A stretch of DNA of 46,834 nt from Clostridiales bacterium UBA1752 (GCA_002314835.1 DCHM01000044.1:2270-49103), one strand, 5' to 3'; shown: positions 33,812 to 41,863, counted from the stretch's first letter. The notes: generated by a model from the sequence alone, not told the origin. Translations and numbers: made by a program.

Positions 33812-34132
33812 TTAGTTACCTCCCAAGATAGTTGTGTCCGCAACGCGGTCGTAAAACGACGCAAAGTCGTCTGTGAGTATGGCGACTGCGGCACATTCGC
33901 CCTTGCCGACGGCACTGCCCAGCTCACTCATCGTGAGCGAAAGGCGGCACAGCCTGACGTGGCGAAACGCCGATTTGTCTCCTACAACCTTTGCCGTGTT
34001 TGCGGAGGCATCTGCCGCGAGTAATATTATCTTTGCCTTGCCGCTTTTGACTGCGGTCAAAACGTTATTTGTTCCAGATGTCAGGGCACCTGCCTTGGCG
34101 GCGAGTCCCAACATTCCCCTAAGCTTATCCAC
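33812..34132 (-). CDS. L7Ae-family ribosomal protein YlxQ
   Basis: A 106-residue L7Ae/L30e/S12e-type RNA-binding protein, the conserved third-position gene of the nusA-infB operon in Firmicutes (YlxQ, also called RplGA). LRGMLGLAAKAGALTSGTN at the start and KIILLAADASANT near 34-46 match the family. Its stop lies in the ribosome binding site of infB, so translation of the two is probably coupled. Confidence 0.9.
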   Translation of the reverse strand: MDKLRGMLGLAAKAGALTSGTNNVLTAVKSGKAKIILLAADASANTAKVVGDKSAFRHVRLCRLSLTMSELGSAVGKGECAAVAILTDDFASFYDRVADTTILGGN

Positions 34133-34148
34133 GCGGCAAACTCCTTAG

Positions 34149-34412
34149 TTATTTTGAAAAGCAATCTGAAAGCAAATCATAGGTTTCATCGCTGACGCGG
34201 CACTTAAATGCCCTCTCAATGCGGCGCGCTCTTTTAGCGAGCGCAAGGCACTCTGCACATTTGCACAGATATGCGCCTCTGGTCTGAGCCTTGCCGCCTA
34301 TATCGGGTATCACGGTGCCGTCCGGCGCTTTGACAATACGGAGGAGTGTGCTTTTGTCCTTCATCTGTCCGCAACCGAGACATTTACGCAGCGGAATCTT
34401 ATTTTCGCTCAT
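34149..34412 (-). CDS. YlxR-family RNA-binding protein (DUF448; RnpM)
   Basis: An 87-residue nucleic-acid-binding protein. The family signature is IPLRKCLGCGQMKDKSTLLRIV split as IPLRKCLGCG at 6-15 and LLRIVKAPDG, then GRGAYLC-type sequence TRGAYLCKCAECL near 45-57. In Bacillus the homologue modulates RNase P. Start ATG 34412 overlaps the nusA stop (TGATG); a TTG one codon earlier is in frame but unnecessary. Four Cys (11, 14, 50, 53) could bind zinc. Confidence 0.92.
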   Translation of the reverse strand: MSENKIPLRKCLGCGQMKDKSTLLRIVKAPDGTVIPDIGGKAQTRGAYLCKCAECLALAKRARRIERAFKCRVSDETYDLLSDCFSK

Positions 34413-35464
34413 CAAATCACGTCATTCTGGGCAGAAACGCTCTTGATGTCAATCTTGAGGCCGGTAAGCCTTGCGGCAAGACGGGCGTTTTGACCTTTTT
34501 TACCGATAGCGAGCGAAAGCTGGTCGTCGGCGACGATGACTCTGTACGCTCTTTCCTCGTCGGCAAAGCGAGTAACCGATATAACGTTAGCAGGTGCAAG
34601 TGCCGAGCTGACGTAGGTCTCGGGAACGTCACTGTATGTGATGATGTCGATTTTTTCACCTGCGAGCTCGTTGGTGACGTTGTTTTTGCGCGCACCGTTG
34701 GGGCCTATGCAGGAGCCGATGGGGTCAACGCTCGGGTCGTTTGAAATAACCGCAATCTTGGTACGGCTGCCCGGCTCGCGTGCGATGGATTTGATTTCGA
34801 CCGTGCCGTCGGCGATTTCGGGAACCTCGAGCTCAAAGAGCTTGCGAACGAGGTCGGGCTGAACTCTCGAAAGAACTACGCTGGGACCTCTCGTCTCTTT
34901 TTTAATCTCGGTGATATAAACCTTAATCTTTTGACCAACGCGGAACTCCTCGTCGGGAATCTTGTCTCTCGAATAGAGTACCATCTCGTTATTGCCTATC
35001 TGGAGCGAGGTGTTGCCGGTAGTGCCGTCGTATCTGACGACGGTGGCGGTGACAATCTCACCCTTGCGGCTCTCGTACTCTCGTGCGAGGTTGCCGCGCT
35101 CTGCCTCGCGGATGGCCTGAATAATAACCTGCTTTGCCGCCTGCGTGGCAATGCGGCCAAAGTCCTTGGTCTTGACCTCTACCTCGTAAACGTCATCGAG
35201 ACCGAGGCGCTTGTTTTTTGCCTTGGCGTCCTCGAGCGAAATCTCGCACTTGGGGTCTTCGACGGTTTCTACGACGGTGTACTGAGTATAAACCTTAAAA
35301 TTGGCTTTTTCGCTGTCGATGCGTACAGCGCATTTTGCGTGCTCGCCGATCTCCTTTTTGATGGCGGTCTGGAGAGCTGCCTCGACTTTTTCGGTCATGT
35401 AAGACTTGGGGATGCCGTGCTCTTTTTCGAGCAGGTCGAGGGCTTCAAAAAACTCTTTGTTCAT
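34412..35464 (-). CDS. nusA: Transcription termination/antitermination protein NusA
   Basis: Binds RNA polymerase and affects pausing, termination and antitermination. 350 residues, the short Gram-positive form with an N-terminal polymerase-binding domain, S1 (about 134-200, EIVTATVVRYDGTTGN), KH1 and KH2 (DPIGSCIGPNGARKN near 245-260 and SLAIGKKGQNARLAARLTG near the end). AGGAGTG lies 8 bases before the ATG. It follows rimP by 17 bases. It may control its own operon through the hairpin before rimP. Confidence 0.97.
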   Translation of the reverse strand: MNKEFFEALDLLEKEHGIPKSYMTEKVEAALQTAIKKEIGEHAKCAVRIDSEKANFKVYTQYTVVETVEDPKCEISLEDAKAKNKRLGLDDVYEVEVKTKDFGRIATQAAKQVIIQAIREAERGNLAREYESRKGEIVTATVVRYDGTTGNTSLQIGNNEMVLYSRDKIPDEEFRVGQKIKVYITEIKKETRGPSVVLSRVQPDLVRKLFELEVPEIADGTVEIKSIAREPGSRTKIAVISNDPSVDPIGSCIGPNGARKNNVTNELAGEKIDIITYSDVPETYVSSALAPANVISVTRFADEERAYRVIVADDQLSLAIGKKGQNARLAARLTGLKIDIKSVSAQNDVI

Positions 35465-35481
35465 AACAAATCACTCCTGAT

Positions 35482-35952
35482 TCATCCGCACCAGGCCGTG
35501 AGCCTGGAAATAAGTTTGCGGTCTATTTTTATTTCTTTTTCATTACAAATGATAAAAATCGCCTCGCCGTCGTAGTGAGACAGCGTGCCGACGTACTCCT
35601 TGCTGCCGTCTAAAGCCTTAAACAGCTTGGCAGTGACGGGGTAGGTGCCTGCTATGGCAAAGTCGTAGTGTGTGTCCGCCGTCAGCTCGCGGTCGAGACC
35701 TGCGCTCGAAACGATGAGGTTATAAGACGTTTCGAGAGGGTTGAGCTCGTCGATAACGGGATTGATAGCGTCTGTCACGGTCTGACAGTCGTCGATGTCG
35801 ATGCCGCCGTCCTTGTCTATCTCAATCTCGAGGTTGTACTCGGTGACCTCTTTGCCGAAGGTGACGTTCCAGACTCTGTAGCCGAGGCTTTGGATGATAG
35901 GCTCTGTCAGCTCGCGTGCACGGGAAGCGACGTTGCCCTTTTTGTCTGCCAT
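35482..35952 (-). CDS. rimP: Ribosome maturation factor RimP
   Basis: Assists 30S subunit maturation. 156 residues from ATG 35952, with GGAGGT 4 bases upstream; the in-frame codon four residues earlier lies in the binding site. Motifs: LGYRVWNVTFGKE, LEIEIDKDGGIDIDDCQTV split across 46-64, NPLETSYNLIVSSAGLDREL near 74-93. First gene of the operon and 157 bases from the NYN gene end to its ATG... the leader holds the promoter and an attenuator-like hairpin. Confidence 0.95.
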   Translation of the reverse strand: MADKKGNVASRARELTEPIIQSLGYRVWNVTFGKEVTEYNLEIEIDKDGGIDIDDCQTVTDAINPVIDELNPLETSYNLIVSSAGLDRELTADTHYDFAIAGTYPVTAKLFKALDGSKEYVGTLSHYDGEAIFIICNEKEIKIDRKLISRLTAWCG

Positions 35953-35972
35953 AAATACCTCCAAAACAAAAC

Positions 35973-36002
35973 TTAAGAGTGGTCGTTAATGACCACTCTT
36001 AA
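35973..36002 (-). promoter_or_regulatory. Attenuator-like terminator in the rimP-nusA leader
   Basis: Minus strand: TTAAGAGTGGTC/GACCACTCTTAA, a perfect 12-bp stem with a 6-base loop, followed by an interrupted T-tract (TTTTGTTTT) and directly by the rimP ribosome binding site. It lies downstream of a strong promoter (36056-36028), so it is inside the leader. It could also stop read-through from the NYN gene. Confidence 0.7.
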
Positions 36003-36027
36003 ACCATGATTTTTACTTTCTGTACTT

Positions 36028-36056
36028 ATTATAACAAATGCAAATCAAAAAGTCAA
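36028..36056 (-). promoter_or_regulatory. Predicted promoter of the rimP-truB operon
   Basis: Minus strand: TTGACT (36056-36051), 17-base spacer, TATAAT (36033-36028) with extended TG. Start near 36021; leader about 70 bases. Confidence 0.78.
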
Positions 36057-36064
36057 TACTTTTT

Positions 36065-36859
36065 TTACTGCTCGGGCATAAAACCCGACAGCTTTGCTTT
36101 TTCCCAATCAATAAACAGTACAGGCTGCTTGTTTGGCTTGCCGCGAGAGTTTTTGCCGGGGATGACCGCCTCGGTGAGACAGCCTGCGGCTTTGAGGTTA
36201 TTGATAGACTCCGTGGCGATTTTTTTGTTTGCGCCCTTCAAATGTTTGATGCAATAATCTACCGCTTCGGGTATGACGGGGCGCTGACTTTCACGCAGAT
36301 AATCAAACAGTTTGGCGTAATACGCGCCGTGTATTTCGTTATCGGTAGGCAACACTACGACTTTGCTGGCGGTCTCTTGCAGGCTCTTGGAAAATGAACC
36401 GTTGATGCCGTATATTACGACGTCCTTGTGGTAAAAGTTTTTGAGAAACGATGTGACGGAGCCAAAATGCCCGTCGCCCGAAAAGAGTATAAATACGCCG
36501 ATGTCGCTCGATGACAGTGCTCTCTGATAAATATTGTCGAGTATGATAAAGTCTGTAAAGTCCTTTACTACTCCGCTGGGACTGCGTGTGTCGATGATTT
36601 TGTTTGAGTACAGACGGATGCGGCCAATCTCATCCGCGAGGCTCTTGTGTGAAAAGTCGGCAAAAAACATGACGTCAACGAGGTTGTAGTGACGGTTCAA
36701 ATCCTCAAACCAGTCCTTGATGTTGGGCTGCATCGAGTAATTTTGCTTTAGCGATATGTACCAATGCTCATAATCGACAAAAGCTACCGCCTTTGGCAAC
36801 GACGCACGCGAATCTATCGGTTCTTCGACGACTTTTTTGTAAAATAAACTGATAACCAT
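36065..36859 (-). CDS. NYN-domain (PIN-like) putative ribonuclease
   Basis: A 264-residue protein. The N-terminal NYN domain has the acidic residues of LabA/NYN nucleases: Asp29 in AFVDYEHWY, ADFSHKS near 66, Asp103-type residue in DFTDFIILDNIYQRAL, and LFSGDGHFGSV near 128-138. The C-terminal 80 residues look like a small helical/winged-helix region (ATESINNLKAAGCL). It may cut RNA; substrate unknown. AAAGGAGG ends only 1-2 bases from the ATG, unusually close, yet no better start is visible before the conserved domain. Confidence 0.82.
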   Translation of the reverse strand: MVISLFYKKVVEEPIDSRASLPKAVAFVDYEHWYISLKQNYSMQPNIKDWFEDLNRHYNLVDVMFFADFSHKSLADEIGRIRLYSNKIIDTRSPSGVVKDFTDFIILDNIYQRALSSSDIGVFILFSGDGHFGSVTSFLKNFYHKDVVIYGINGSFSKSLQETASKVVVLPTDNEIHGAYYAKLFDYLRESQRPVIPEAVDYCIKHLKGANKKIATESINNLKAAGCLTEAVIPGKNSRGKPNKQPVLFIDWEKAKLSGFMPEQ

Positions 36860-36888
36860 TCCTCCTTTCCATAAAAGATTAACGCTTT

Positions 36889-36917
36889 ATATTACTATAA
36901 AACTCTTTAATTGTCAA
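36889..36917 (-). promoter_or_regulatory. Predicted promoter of the NYN gene
   Basis: Minus strand: TTGACA (36917-36912), 17-base spacer, TAATAT (36894-36889). The -35 overlaps the last bases of the oxidoreductase gene. Confidence 0.55.
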
Positions 36918-38011
36918 CCGTCAATGCGCTTGTAAAGCTCTTTTTTATACAGCTCGTCGTCTATCGGCAGGGTGACGGTTTTGCAAAGCCATGTGGATAG
37001 CAGTACGGCGTCCATTATTTCCACGCTGCGCAGTCCTTCTCTGCCGTCGATATAAAGCTCTGCCTTGCCGAGTATGGCGTCAACGAAGTTTTGCAATATG
37101 ACGCAGTGGGGGGTGTCGTGGCTTTCGACGATGATTTCGTCAGACATCTGAGGCGAGGTGGTATCTATTATCCAACGCTTGTCGTATTCGTCTATCGTTT
37201 CGGTGAGTGCGTTTAGGCGTATGACGCCGTTTTCGCAGATGAGCTTGCCGCCCGTGCCCGAAATCTCGAGCCTGTCCGAGCCGGGACATTCGCCGGTCGA
37301 AGCGATAAACACGCCCGTAGCGCCCGAGGGAAACTCAAAATATGCCGTTACGTCGTCCTCGACCTCTATATTGTGCCACTTGCCGAAATGGCAGAAGGAA
37401 TGCACGCTCTGCGGCATTTCGCCGAGTATCCACTGCAAAAGGTCTATCTGGTGGGGGCACTGGTTAAACATCAGACCGCCGCCTTCGCCGCGCCAGGTGC
37501 CGCGCCACGCGCTGACCTCGTAGTAGCTCTGCGGACGGTACCAGTTGGTATTTATCCACGAAACGCGTTTTATCTTGCCGAGTATGCCCGACTCGACTAT
37601 CTCTTTGACACGCTTGTAGATAGCGCCTGCGCGCTTGTTAAACATAATCGAAAAAACCTTGCCCGACCTGTCTGCGGCATCGTTCATAGCCTTGACCTGC
37701 TCTGTATAAACGCCTGCGGGCTTTTCGGTCAGGACGTTAATGCCACGGTTAAACGCTTTGATGGCTATTTCGGGGTGGAAAAAGTGAGGCGTGGCTATAA
37801 CTAAGGCGTCTATCAGTCCGCTGTCGAGCATCGCGTCCACGTCGGTAAACGCGCTCACTCCGTCGTACTTGTCGGTGACGAGCTTGACGTTTGAGTAGCT
37901 CGAATCGCACACGGCGGTAAGGAAAGCGTTTTTTACGTTGTGAGCTATCATTTCGGCGTGCTTGCGCCCCATGTGTCCGAGACCTACGATACCAAATCTA
38001 ACAGTGTCCAT
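36914..38011 (-). CDS. Gfo/Idh/MocA-family NAD(P)-dependent oxidoreductase
   Basis: Oxidises or reduces a sugar or inositol-like substrate. 364 residues from ATG 38011, with AAGGTG upstream; the longer frame overlapping sigE was rejected. The Rossmann fold begins VRFGIVGLGHMGRKHAEM (GxGxxG at 10-15). EKPAG near 99 carries the conserved Lys; the C-terminal domain has WRGTWRGEGGGLMFNQCPHQIDLLQW with the usual His. Substrate unknown. It has its own promoter and lies downstream of sigE without a clear terminator. Confidence 0.9.
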   Translation of the reverse strand: MDTVRFGIVGLGHMGRKHAEMIAHNVKNAFLTAVCDSSYSNVKLVTDKYDGVSAFTDVDAMLDSGLIDALVIATPHFFHPEIAIKAFNRGINVLTEKPAGVYTEQVKAMNDAADRSGKVFSIMFNKRAGAIYKRVKEIVESGILGKIKRVSWINTNWYRPQSYYEVSAWRGTWRGEGGGLMFNQCPHQIDLLQWILGEMPQSVHSFCHFGKWHNIEVEDDVTAYFEFPSGATGVFIASTGECPGSDRLEISGTGGKLICENGVIRLNALTETIDEYDKRWIIDTTSPQMSDEIIVESHDTPHCVILQNFVDAILGKAELYIDGREGLRSVEIMDAVLLSTWLCKTVTLPIDDELYKKELYKRIDG

Positions 38012-38033
38012 AACAGCACCTTCCTTTGGATGA

Positions 38034-38062
38034 ATTATACCACCGAATTGTTGCGCCGTCAA
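38034..38062 (-). promoter_or_regulatory. Predicted promoter of the oxidoreductase gene
   Basis: Minus strand: TTGACG (38062-38057), 17-base spacer, TATAAT (38039-38034). The -35 overlaps the sigE stop region. Confidence 0.7.
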
Positions 38063-38781
38063 TATTTTTCTGAGGTCAGATACTCGTAAAGGCGTGACAA
38101 AATGCGCTTTTCGAGCCTCGAAATATAGCTCTGCGAAATGCCAAGCATATCGGCGACCTCCTTTTGGGTATATTCTTTGCCCTCCGAGCCGTCGTAGGTG
38201 ATTCCGAAGCGCAGCTCGATGATGTTGCGGTCGCGCGGCGACAGCCTGCACAGCGCACGGCGGACGGTCTTTCTTTCCTCGCTTTCCTCGAGCCTGCGAT
38301 AGACGAAATCGCCGTCGGTGCCGAGCAGATCCGACAGTAAAAGCTCGTTGCCGTCGTAGTCGATTTTGAGCGGCTCGTCGAGCGAAACCTCCGACCTCTG
38401 GCAGGTGGTTTTGCGCAGGAACATCAGTATTTCGTTCTCAATGCACCTGCTCGCGTAGGTGGCGAGCTTTATCTGCTTGTTTGGCTTAAAAGTCGTGACC
38501 GCCTTCATCAGCCCTATCGTGCCTATCGAAATGAGGTCTTCGATACCCACGCCCGTGTTTTCAAACCTTTTGGCTATGTAAACGACGAGCCGCAGGTTGT
38601 GCTCGACTAAGGTTTTGCGCGCCTCGATATCCGTTTGCGCGCGCTCGATCAGCTCGTTTTCGGTCTCGGCAGGCAGTGGGGGAGGGAGCGAAACGGCTCC
38701 GCCCACGTAGCATACGCCGTCAAGCCCGGCGAGCCGATAAATCAGCCCTACGATAGCGTCATACGCCGATTTTACTGTCAT
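38059..38781 (-). CDS. sigE: Sporulation sigma factor SigE (pro-form)
   Basis: Mother-cell sigma factor for early sporulation. 240 residues. Region 2 has EHNLRLVVYIAKRFENTGVG, IEDLISIGTIGLMKAV and IKLATYASRCIENEILMFLR; the linker RSEVSLDEPLKIDYDGNE is typical of SigE; region 4 is QKEVADMLGISQSYISRLEKR. The first 24 residues resemble the pro-peptide: GVCYVGGAVSLPPPLP aligns with the Bacillus segment where cleavage occurs before the second Tyr, predicting cleavage between Cys24 and Tyr25. Its protease SpoIIGA is encoded 12 bases upstream. SigE or SigK could be confused, but the pairing with spoIIGA decides. Confidence 0.95.
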   Translation of the reverse strand: MTVKSAYDAIVGLIYRLAGLDGVCYVGGAVSLPPPLPAETENELIERAQTDIEARKTLVEHNLRLVVYIAKRFENTGVGIEDLISIGTIGLMKAVTTFKPNKQIKLATYASRCIENEILMFLRKTTCQRSEVSLDEPLKIDYDGNELLLSDLLGTDGDFVYRRLEESEERKTVRRALCRLSPRDRNIIELRFGITYDGSEGKEYTQKEVADMLGISQSYISRLEKRILSRLYEYLTSEKY

Positions 38782-38793
38782 AATAGCACCTCT

Positions 38794-39567
38794 CTATAAG
38801 ATTGATTGCGGCAAAAGCCCGTTTGCTCCGCCGTAGCTCTCGGCGTCTGATATCGCTATCGCCGCCTTTACCGTGCGCTTGCGCGAGCCGTCGTAAACCG
38901 TTATGCGGTCGGGGATAAAAAACGCAAGACTGCCGCTGCCGATTGCCGAAGTTATGTAAACCTCATCGCGCACTGCGGTAAGCTGTGGAGGCAGGCAGGA
39001 GCGGCATATCAATATAAGCGGCAGTCCCGATTTGGGCTCGGTGGCGATATTGCCGCTATCCACCAAAAGGCAGGCATCGACCTTTGCTTTGTCTTTGATT
39101 ATTACCGCTCTGATTGTTTTAGTATCGTGACGCCTTTTGCATATCAGCAGGTAAATCAGCGCAGGCGGCATCAGTAATAATGCGGTTGTTATAAGCAAAA
39201 ACGGGCTGATACTGCCGTATTGCACTCCTGATAACGAGTATATCGCGCTCACTAAACCGCCTGACGCGGCAGTCGTAGCACCGTAGGCAAAGCAGTCAGA
39301 CGCGAGCTGCTTTTTACTCTTATACCCAAAGGCGATAAGGCAGATAACCGCGGCGCATATAAGCGCGGATAAAAAACATAACCAAGTGTATATTATGTAA
39401 ACAGATACGAGCGCGTACAGCGCACCGACGAGCGCCGCAACCGACAGCCTTATTACGCCCGTGAAATGATGCGTCAGCCTCGACGAGACGTAAAGGCAGG
39501 CAAAATCAAGGCAAAAGTTTATAAAAACGTATTCGTCGGCATATATTACTACTGTTTCACCGTCCAT
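38794..39567 (-). CDS. spoIIGA: Pro-sigma-E processing peptidase SpoIIGA
   Basis: Membrane aspartic protease that activates pro-sigma-E at the sporulation septum. 257 residues from ATG 39567 (GGAGGTG upstream; the ATG at 39591 would put this site inside the gene). Five membrane helices lie in residues 8-145 (YVFINFCLDFACLYVSSRL opens the first). The cytoplasmic protease domain has catalytic Asp170 in ACLLVDSGNIATEP and ends FIPDRITVYDG and GGANGLLPQSIL. Shorter than the Bacillus protein (309). Cotranscribed with sigE. Confidence 0.93.
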   Translation of the reverse strand: MDGETVVIYADEYVFINFCLDFACLYVSSRLTHHFTGVIRLSVAALVGALYALVSVYIIYTWLCFLSALICAAVICLIAFGYKSKKQLASDCFAYGATTAASGGLVSAIYSLSGVQYGSISPFLLITTALLLMPPALIYLLICKRRHDTKTIRAVIIKDKAKVDACLLVDSGNIATEPKSGLPLILICRSCLPPQLTAVRDEVYITSAIGSGSLAFFIPDRITVYDGSRKRTVKAAIAISDAESYGGANGLLPQSIL

Positions 39568-39589
39568 CTTTTTTGCACCTCCCGACGTC

Positions 39590-39623
39590 ATTGTATGCTT
39601 TTGACGCCGAGATTATTGTCGCA
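39590..39623 (-). promoter_or_regulatory. Possible Spo0A-controlled spoIIG promoter
   Basis: Minus strand: TACAAT (39595-39590) lies 21-23 bases from a TTGCGACA element (39624-39617). TGCGACA matches the Spo0A box (TTCGACA) at 6 of 7 positions. In Bacillus the spoIIG promoter has a similarly long (22-bp) spacer with Spo0A boxes at the -35. Confidence 0.35.
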
Positions 39624-39661
39624 AAGGGGGAGGTGGGACAAATTATTTGCGGAGGCTCTTT

Positions 39662-39817
39662 ATGAAGCGCAAAATCGCTCTTTACATTTGCACCGTGCTA
39701 TTGTGCATAGGGTTTATTATGGCTTTTCGGTCAGCCGAAGATGCCGTGCAGGTCGGCGCCTTAGGTGACTATTGCGGTAGCTCTGTAACCGAGCTGCTGA
39801 GATATCTTTTGAGGTAA
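39662..39817 (+). CDS. 51-residue membrane-anchored or secreted peptide
   Basis: Starts at ATG 39662, 6 bases after GGAGG. MKRKIALYICTVLLCIGFIM forms an N-terminal membrane helix or signal; residues 22-51 are an amphipathic tail with one Cys (SAEDAVQVGALGDYCGSSV, then TELLRYLLR). Family not recognised. It lies between divergent spoIIGA and the M50 protease gene. Its last codons (GAGGTAA) form the ribosome binding site of that gene, so the two are probably coupled. A regulator of the protease, like the small SpoIVF partners, is a possibility only. Confidence 0.6.
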   Translation: MKRKIALYICTVLLCIGFIMAFRSAEDAVQVGALGDYCGSSVTELLRYLLR

Positions 39818-39822
39818 CCGCC

Positions 39823-40416
39823 ATTTACATATCAATAAAGCCGCTCAAACTGCGCGTCAGCATATTCGCCCTGCCATGCTTTGTGCTCGTCTGCTGTGTC
39901 GAGGGTATCGCTTCCGCGGCGATTATCCTTTCGGCGGCTATCATACACGAGTGCGGTCATCTGTATATGATTAAGCGGCGAAACGCCGAGATAAAATGCG
40001 TCTTTATCGAGCCGATGGGCGCGCGAATACTCTATGACGGGCTCAGAACATCGTATAGCAGTGACCTGCTTATTTCACTCGGAGGCGTGGCGTGGGGGAG
40101 CGCGGCGGCACTGCTCGGTGCGAGCGTATTCGCCTTGATAAAAAACGAGTACGTCCTGCTCTTTGTGCTGACAAATATCGCCCTCTCGGCAGTCAATCTT
40201 TTGCCGATAGCCTCGCTCGACGGAGGTAAAGCGATAAACGCTTATCTCTGCAATTTATACGGCACCGAGTGCGCAGGCGCGGAAGGCAGAGTGCTCGACG
40301 CGATAAGCAAGCTGCTGCTTTTGACGGCAAACGCTTTTGCACTGGTAAAAACAGGTTTTAATACCGGATTTTGCATACTCTTAATATTACAAATAGTCTC
40401 TTTAATGTCATATTAA
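39823..40416 (+). CDS. M50-family site-2 protease, SpoIVFB-like, probable AUU start
   Basis: Integral membrane metalloprotease. The zinc site is HECGH (IIHECGHLYMIKR), with NLLPIASLDGG supplying the third ligand; four to five helices are visible. In Bacillus SpoIVFB cleaves pro-sigma-K; here the substrate is unknown. The only ATG/GTG/TTG start is GTG 39883, which has no binding site and cuts off the first helix (LRVSIFALPCFVLVCCVEG). The frame stays open upstream, and ATT 39823 lies 7 bases after GAGGT (39811-39815), giving 197 residues beginning (M)YISIKPLKLRVS. No CBS domain is present, unlike longer SpoIVFB proteins. Confidence 0.8.
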   Translation: MYISIKPLKLRVSIFALPCFVLVCCVEGIASAAIILSAAIIHECGHLYMIKRRNAEIKCVFIEPMGARILYDGLRTSYSSDLLISLGGVAWGSAAALLGASVFALIKNEYVLLFVLTNIALSAVNLLPIASLDGGKAINAYLCNLYGTECAGAEGRVLDAISKLLLLTANAFALVKTGFNTGFCILLILQIVSLMSY

Positions 40417-40419
40417 GTA

Positions 40420-40448
40420 TTGCAAACTCGCGCCTTGTGTGATACAAT
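40420..40448 (+). promoter_or_regulatory. Predicted promoter of the AlgX-like gene
   Basis: TTGCAA at 40420-40425, 17-base spacer, TACAAT at 40443-40448 with extended TG; leader about 25 bases. Confidence 0.65.
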
Positions 40449-40480
40449 ACATTTAATAATATATATTGGGGTATTGCATT

Positions 40481-41863
40481 ATGAAAAAAGCGGTCATCGT
40501 TACCACACTCTTACTGATAGCTCTGTGCCTGTTGCTCGCGAGCTGTGCGTCAGGCACTGATGCAAACGAGTCGTCAAACGCCGAGTCTCACGTGTCAAAG
40601 CAGACGGTTTCGGAGGCAGACGATGACAGCGAGGAGGAGAGCGAGGAGTCTTTAGAGTCTCAGGACGAGACTTCGACCGAATACGAGCTCGAAATGATAA
40701 ATACCGATAACAATTACCTCGAGATTATAGGTTCGAGCTACACCGACGACGAGTATCAAAACCTCCTGCAGGACAAGACCAAGGTTTTTGTCGTCGTAGG
40801 CAGATGCGAGGAGGACGCGGTTATCACCGCCGAAACAAAAAACGAGACCGTCACCTGCAACAGCTGGCACGGTATGTTCAGCGTCAGATTAAAGGTCACT
40901 GGCGGCAGCTCGACGAGAGTGCGTATCACCGCTGAGGGCGGCAAAAAAGAGATAACCACCTTTGACGCAAAGCCGAGTACACCTTCGGGTGATATGTGGC
41001 CTATCGTTTCGTCTAACGGTTATAGGTTCTTTTTCCAAAAAATGATGCCCGACTACACTCATACAAACACCCTTACCGCCATGCAGCAGAGCTCACTGAC
41101 AGCCAAGGTTTCGGCTCGCGTCAAGCAGCTCAAGGAGTACAAGCCCGACGCCGAGATTATCTATATGATAGTGCCTTCCGCCGCGACTATATACAGCGAA
41201 GAGGTACCGAGCGACTACAAGCAGGGCAAGGGCGAGAGCCGCCTCGAGCAGGTAAACCAAGCTATCAAGGACGGCGGCGGCATCGTTATAGACCTTACCG
41301 AAGTTTTTGCAGAGCATAAAAACGACGATATGGGACTTTACTGGCGCACCGACAGCCACTGGAACGACTACGGCGCTTTTGTCGCATACACCGCGCTGTT
41401 TGACAAGATTTCAGAGCTTTTCCCCGACGCGGCGCCGAGGCTCGAGATAGAGTTTGACTGGATAGAGGACGAGTATTACGGCGGCGATATGCTGTTTTAC
41501 TGCGGATACGACTATTCGTTAGTCAGAGAGTACGGCTGGCTGAGAGTGCCGAGCTTTGATATGGACAGTTCCATCACCTCGGTCGAAAGATACCGCGAAA
41601 ACAACGAGCGCCTCATTTACAGCGAGGATTCCACAGCAGAGCTCAATATGGGTACGGGCGACCCCGATCTGCCCAACCTCTACGTTCTCAGAGACAGTTA
41701 CAGTGCTTCGATATTCGACATCATCCCCGACAGATGCAACAACTGCCACTATAAGTCGATGTGGAGCTACAGCTTTAAGATTAACGATATCAAAAAATAC
41801 GACACCGACTACGTGGTTTACATCGTTTCCGAATGGAATATTGATTCGATTATTTCAGGTTGA
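40481..41863 (+). CDS. AlgX/AlgJ-like SGNH-hydrolase-fold lipoprotein
   Basis: A 460-residue lipoprotein (LLASC, Cys22) with a very acidic Ser/Glu/Asp linker at about 30-75. The C-terminal half carries the AlgX/DltD/DHHW-type features: WRTDSHWNDYGAFVAY near 287-302 (Asp-His pair) and LRDSYSAS near 404-411 (nucleophile Ser). Proteins of this kind transfer or remove acetyl groups on surface polysaccharides. GGGGT lies about 9 bases before the ATG. It ends 2 bases before a cohesin/dockerin-like gene, so both are probably made together. Substrate unknown; no MBOAT partner lies in the window. Confidence 0.75.
   Translation: MKKAVIVTTLLLIALCLLLASCASGTDANESSNAESHVSKQTVSEADDDSEEESEESLESQDETSTEYELEMINTDNNYLEIIGSSYTDDEYQNLLQDKTKVFVVVGRCEEDAVITAETKNETVTCNSWHGMFSVRLKVTGGSSTRVRITAEGGKKEITTFDAKPSTPSGDMWPIVSSNGYRFFFQKMMPDYTHTNTLTAMQQSSLTAKVSARVKQLKEYKPDAEIIYMIVPSAATIYSEEVPSDYKQGKGESRLEQVNQAIKDGGGIVIDLTEVFAEHKNDDMGLYWRTDSHWNDYGAFVAYTALFDKISELFPDAAPRLEIEFDWIEDEYYGGDMLFYCGYDYSLVREYGWLRVPSFDMDSSITSVERYRENNERLIYSEDSTAELNMGTGDPDLPNLYVLRDSYSASIFDIIPDRCNNCHYKSMWSYSFKINDIKKYDTDYVVYIVSEWNIDSIISG

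Noticed and set aside
33811..33927. Longer IF-2 N-terminus
   Set aside because: It overlaps ylxQ out of frame, and the GGAGG site clearly serves ATG 33810.
38012..38251. 80-residue extension of the oxidoreductase
   Set aside because: It is the shadow of sigE, and the Rossmann motif begins right after ATG 38011.
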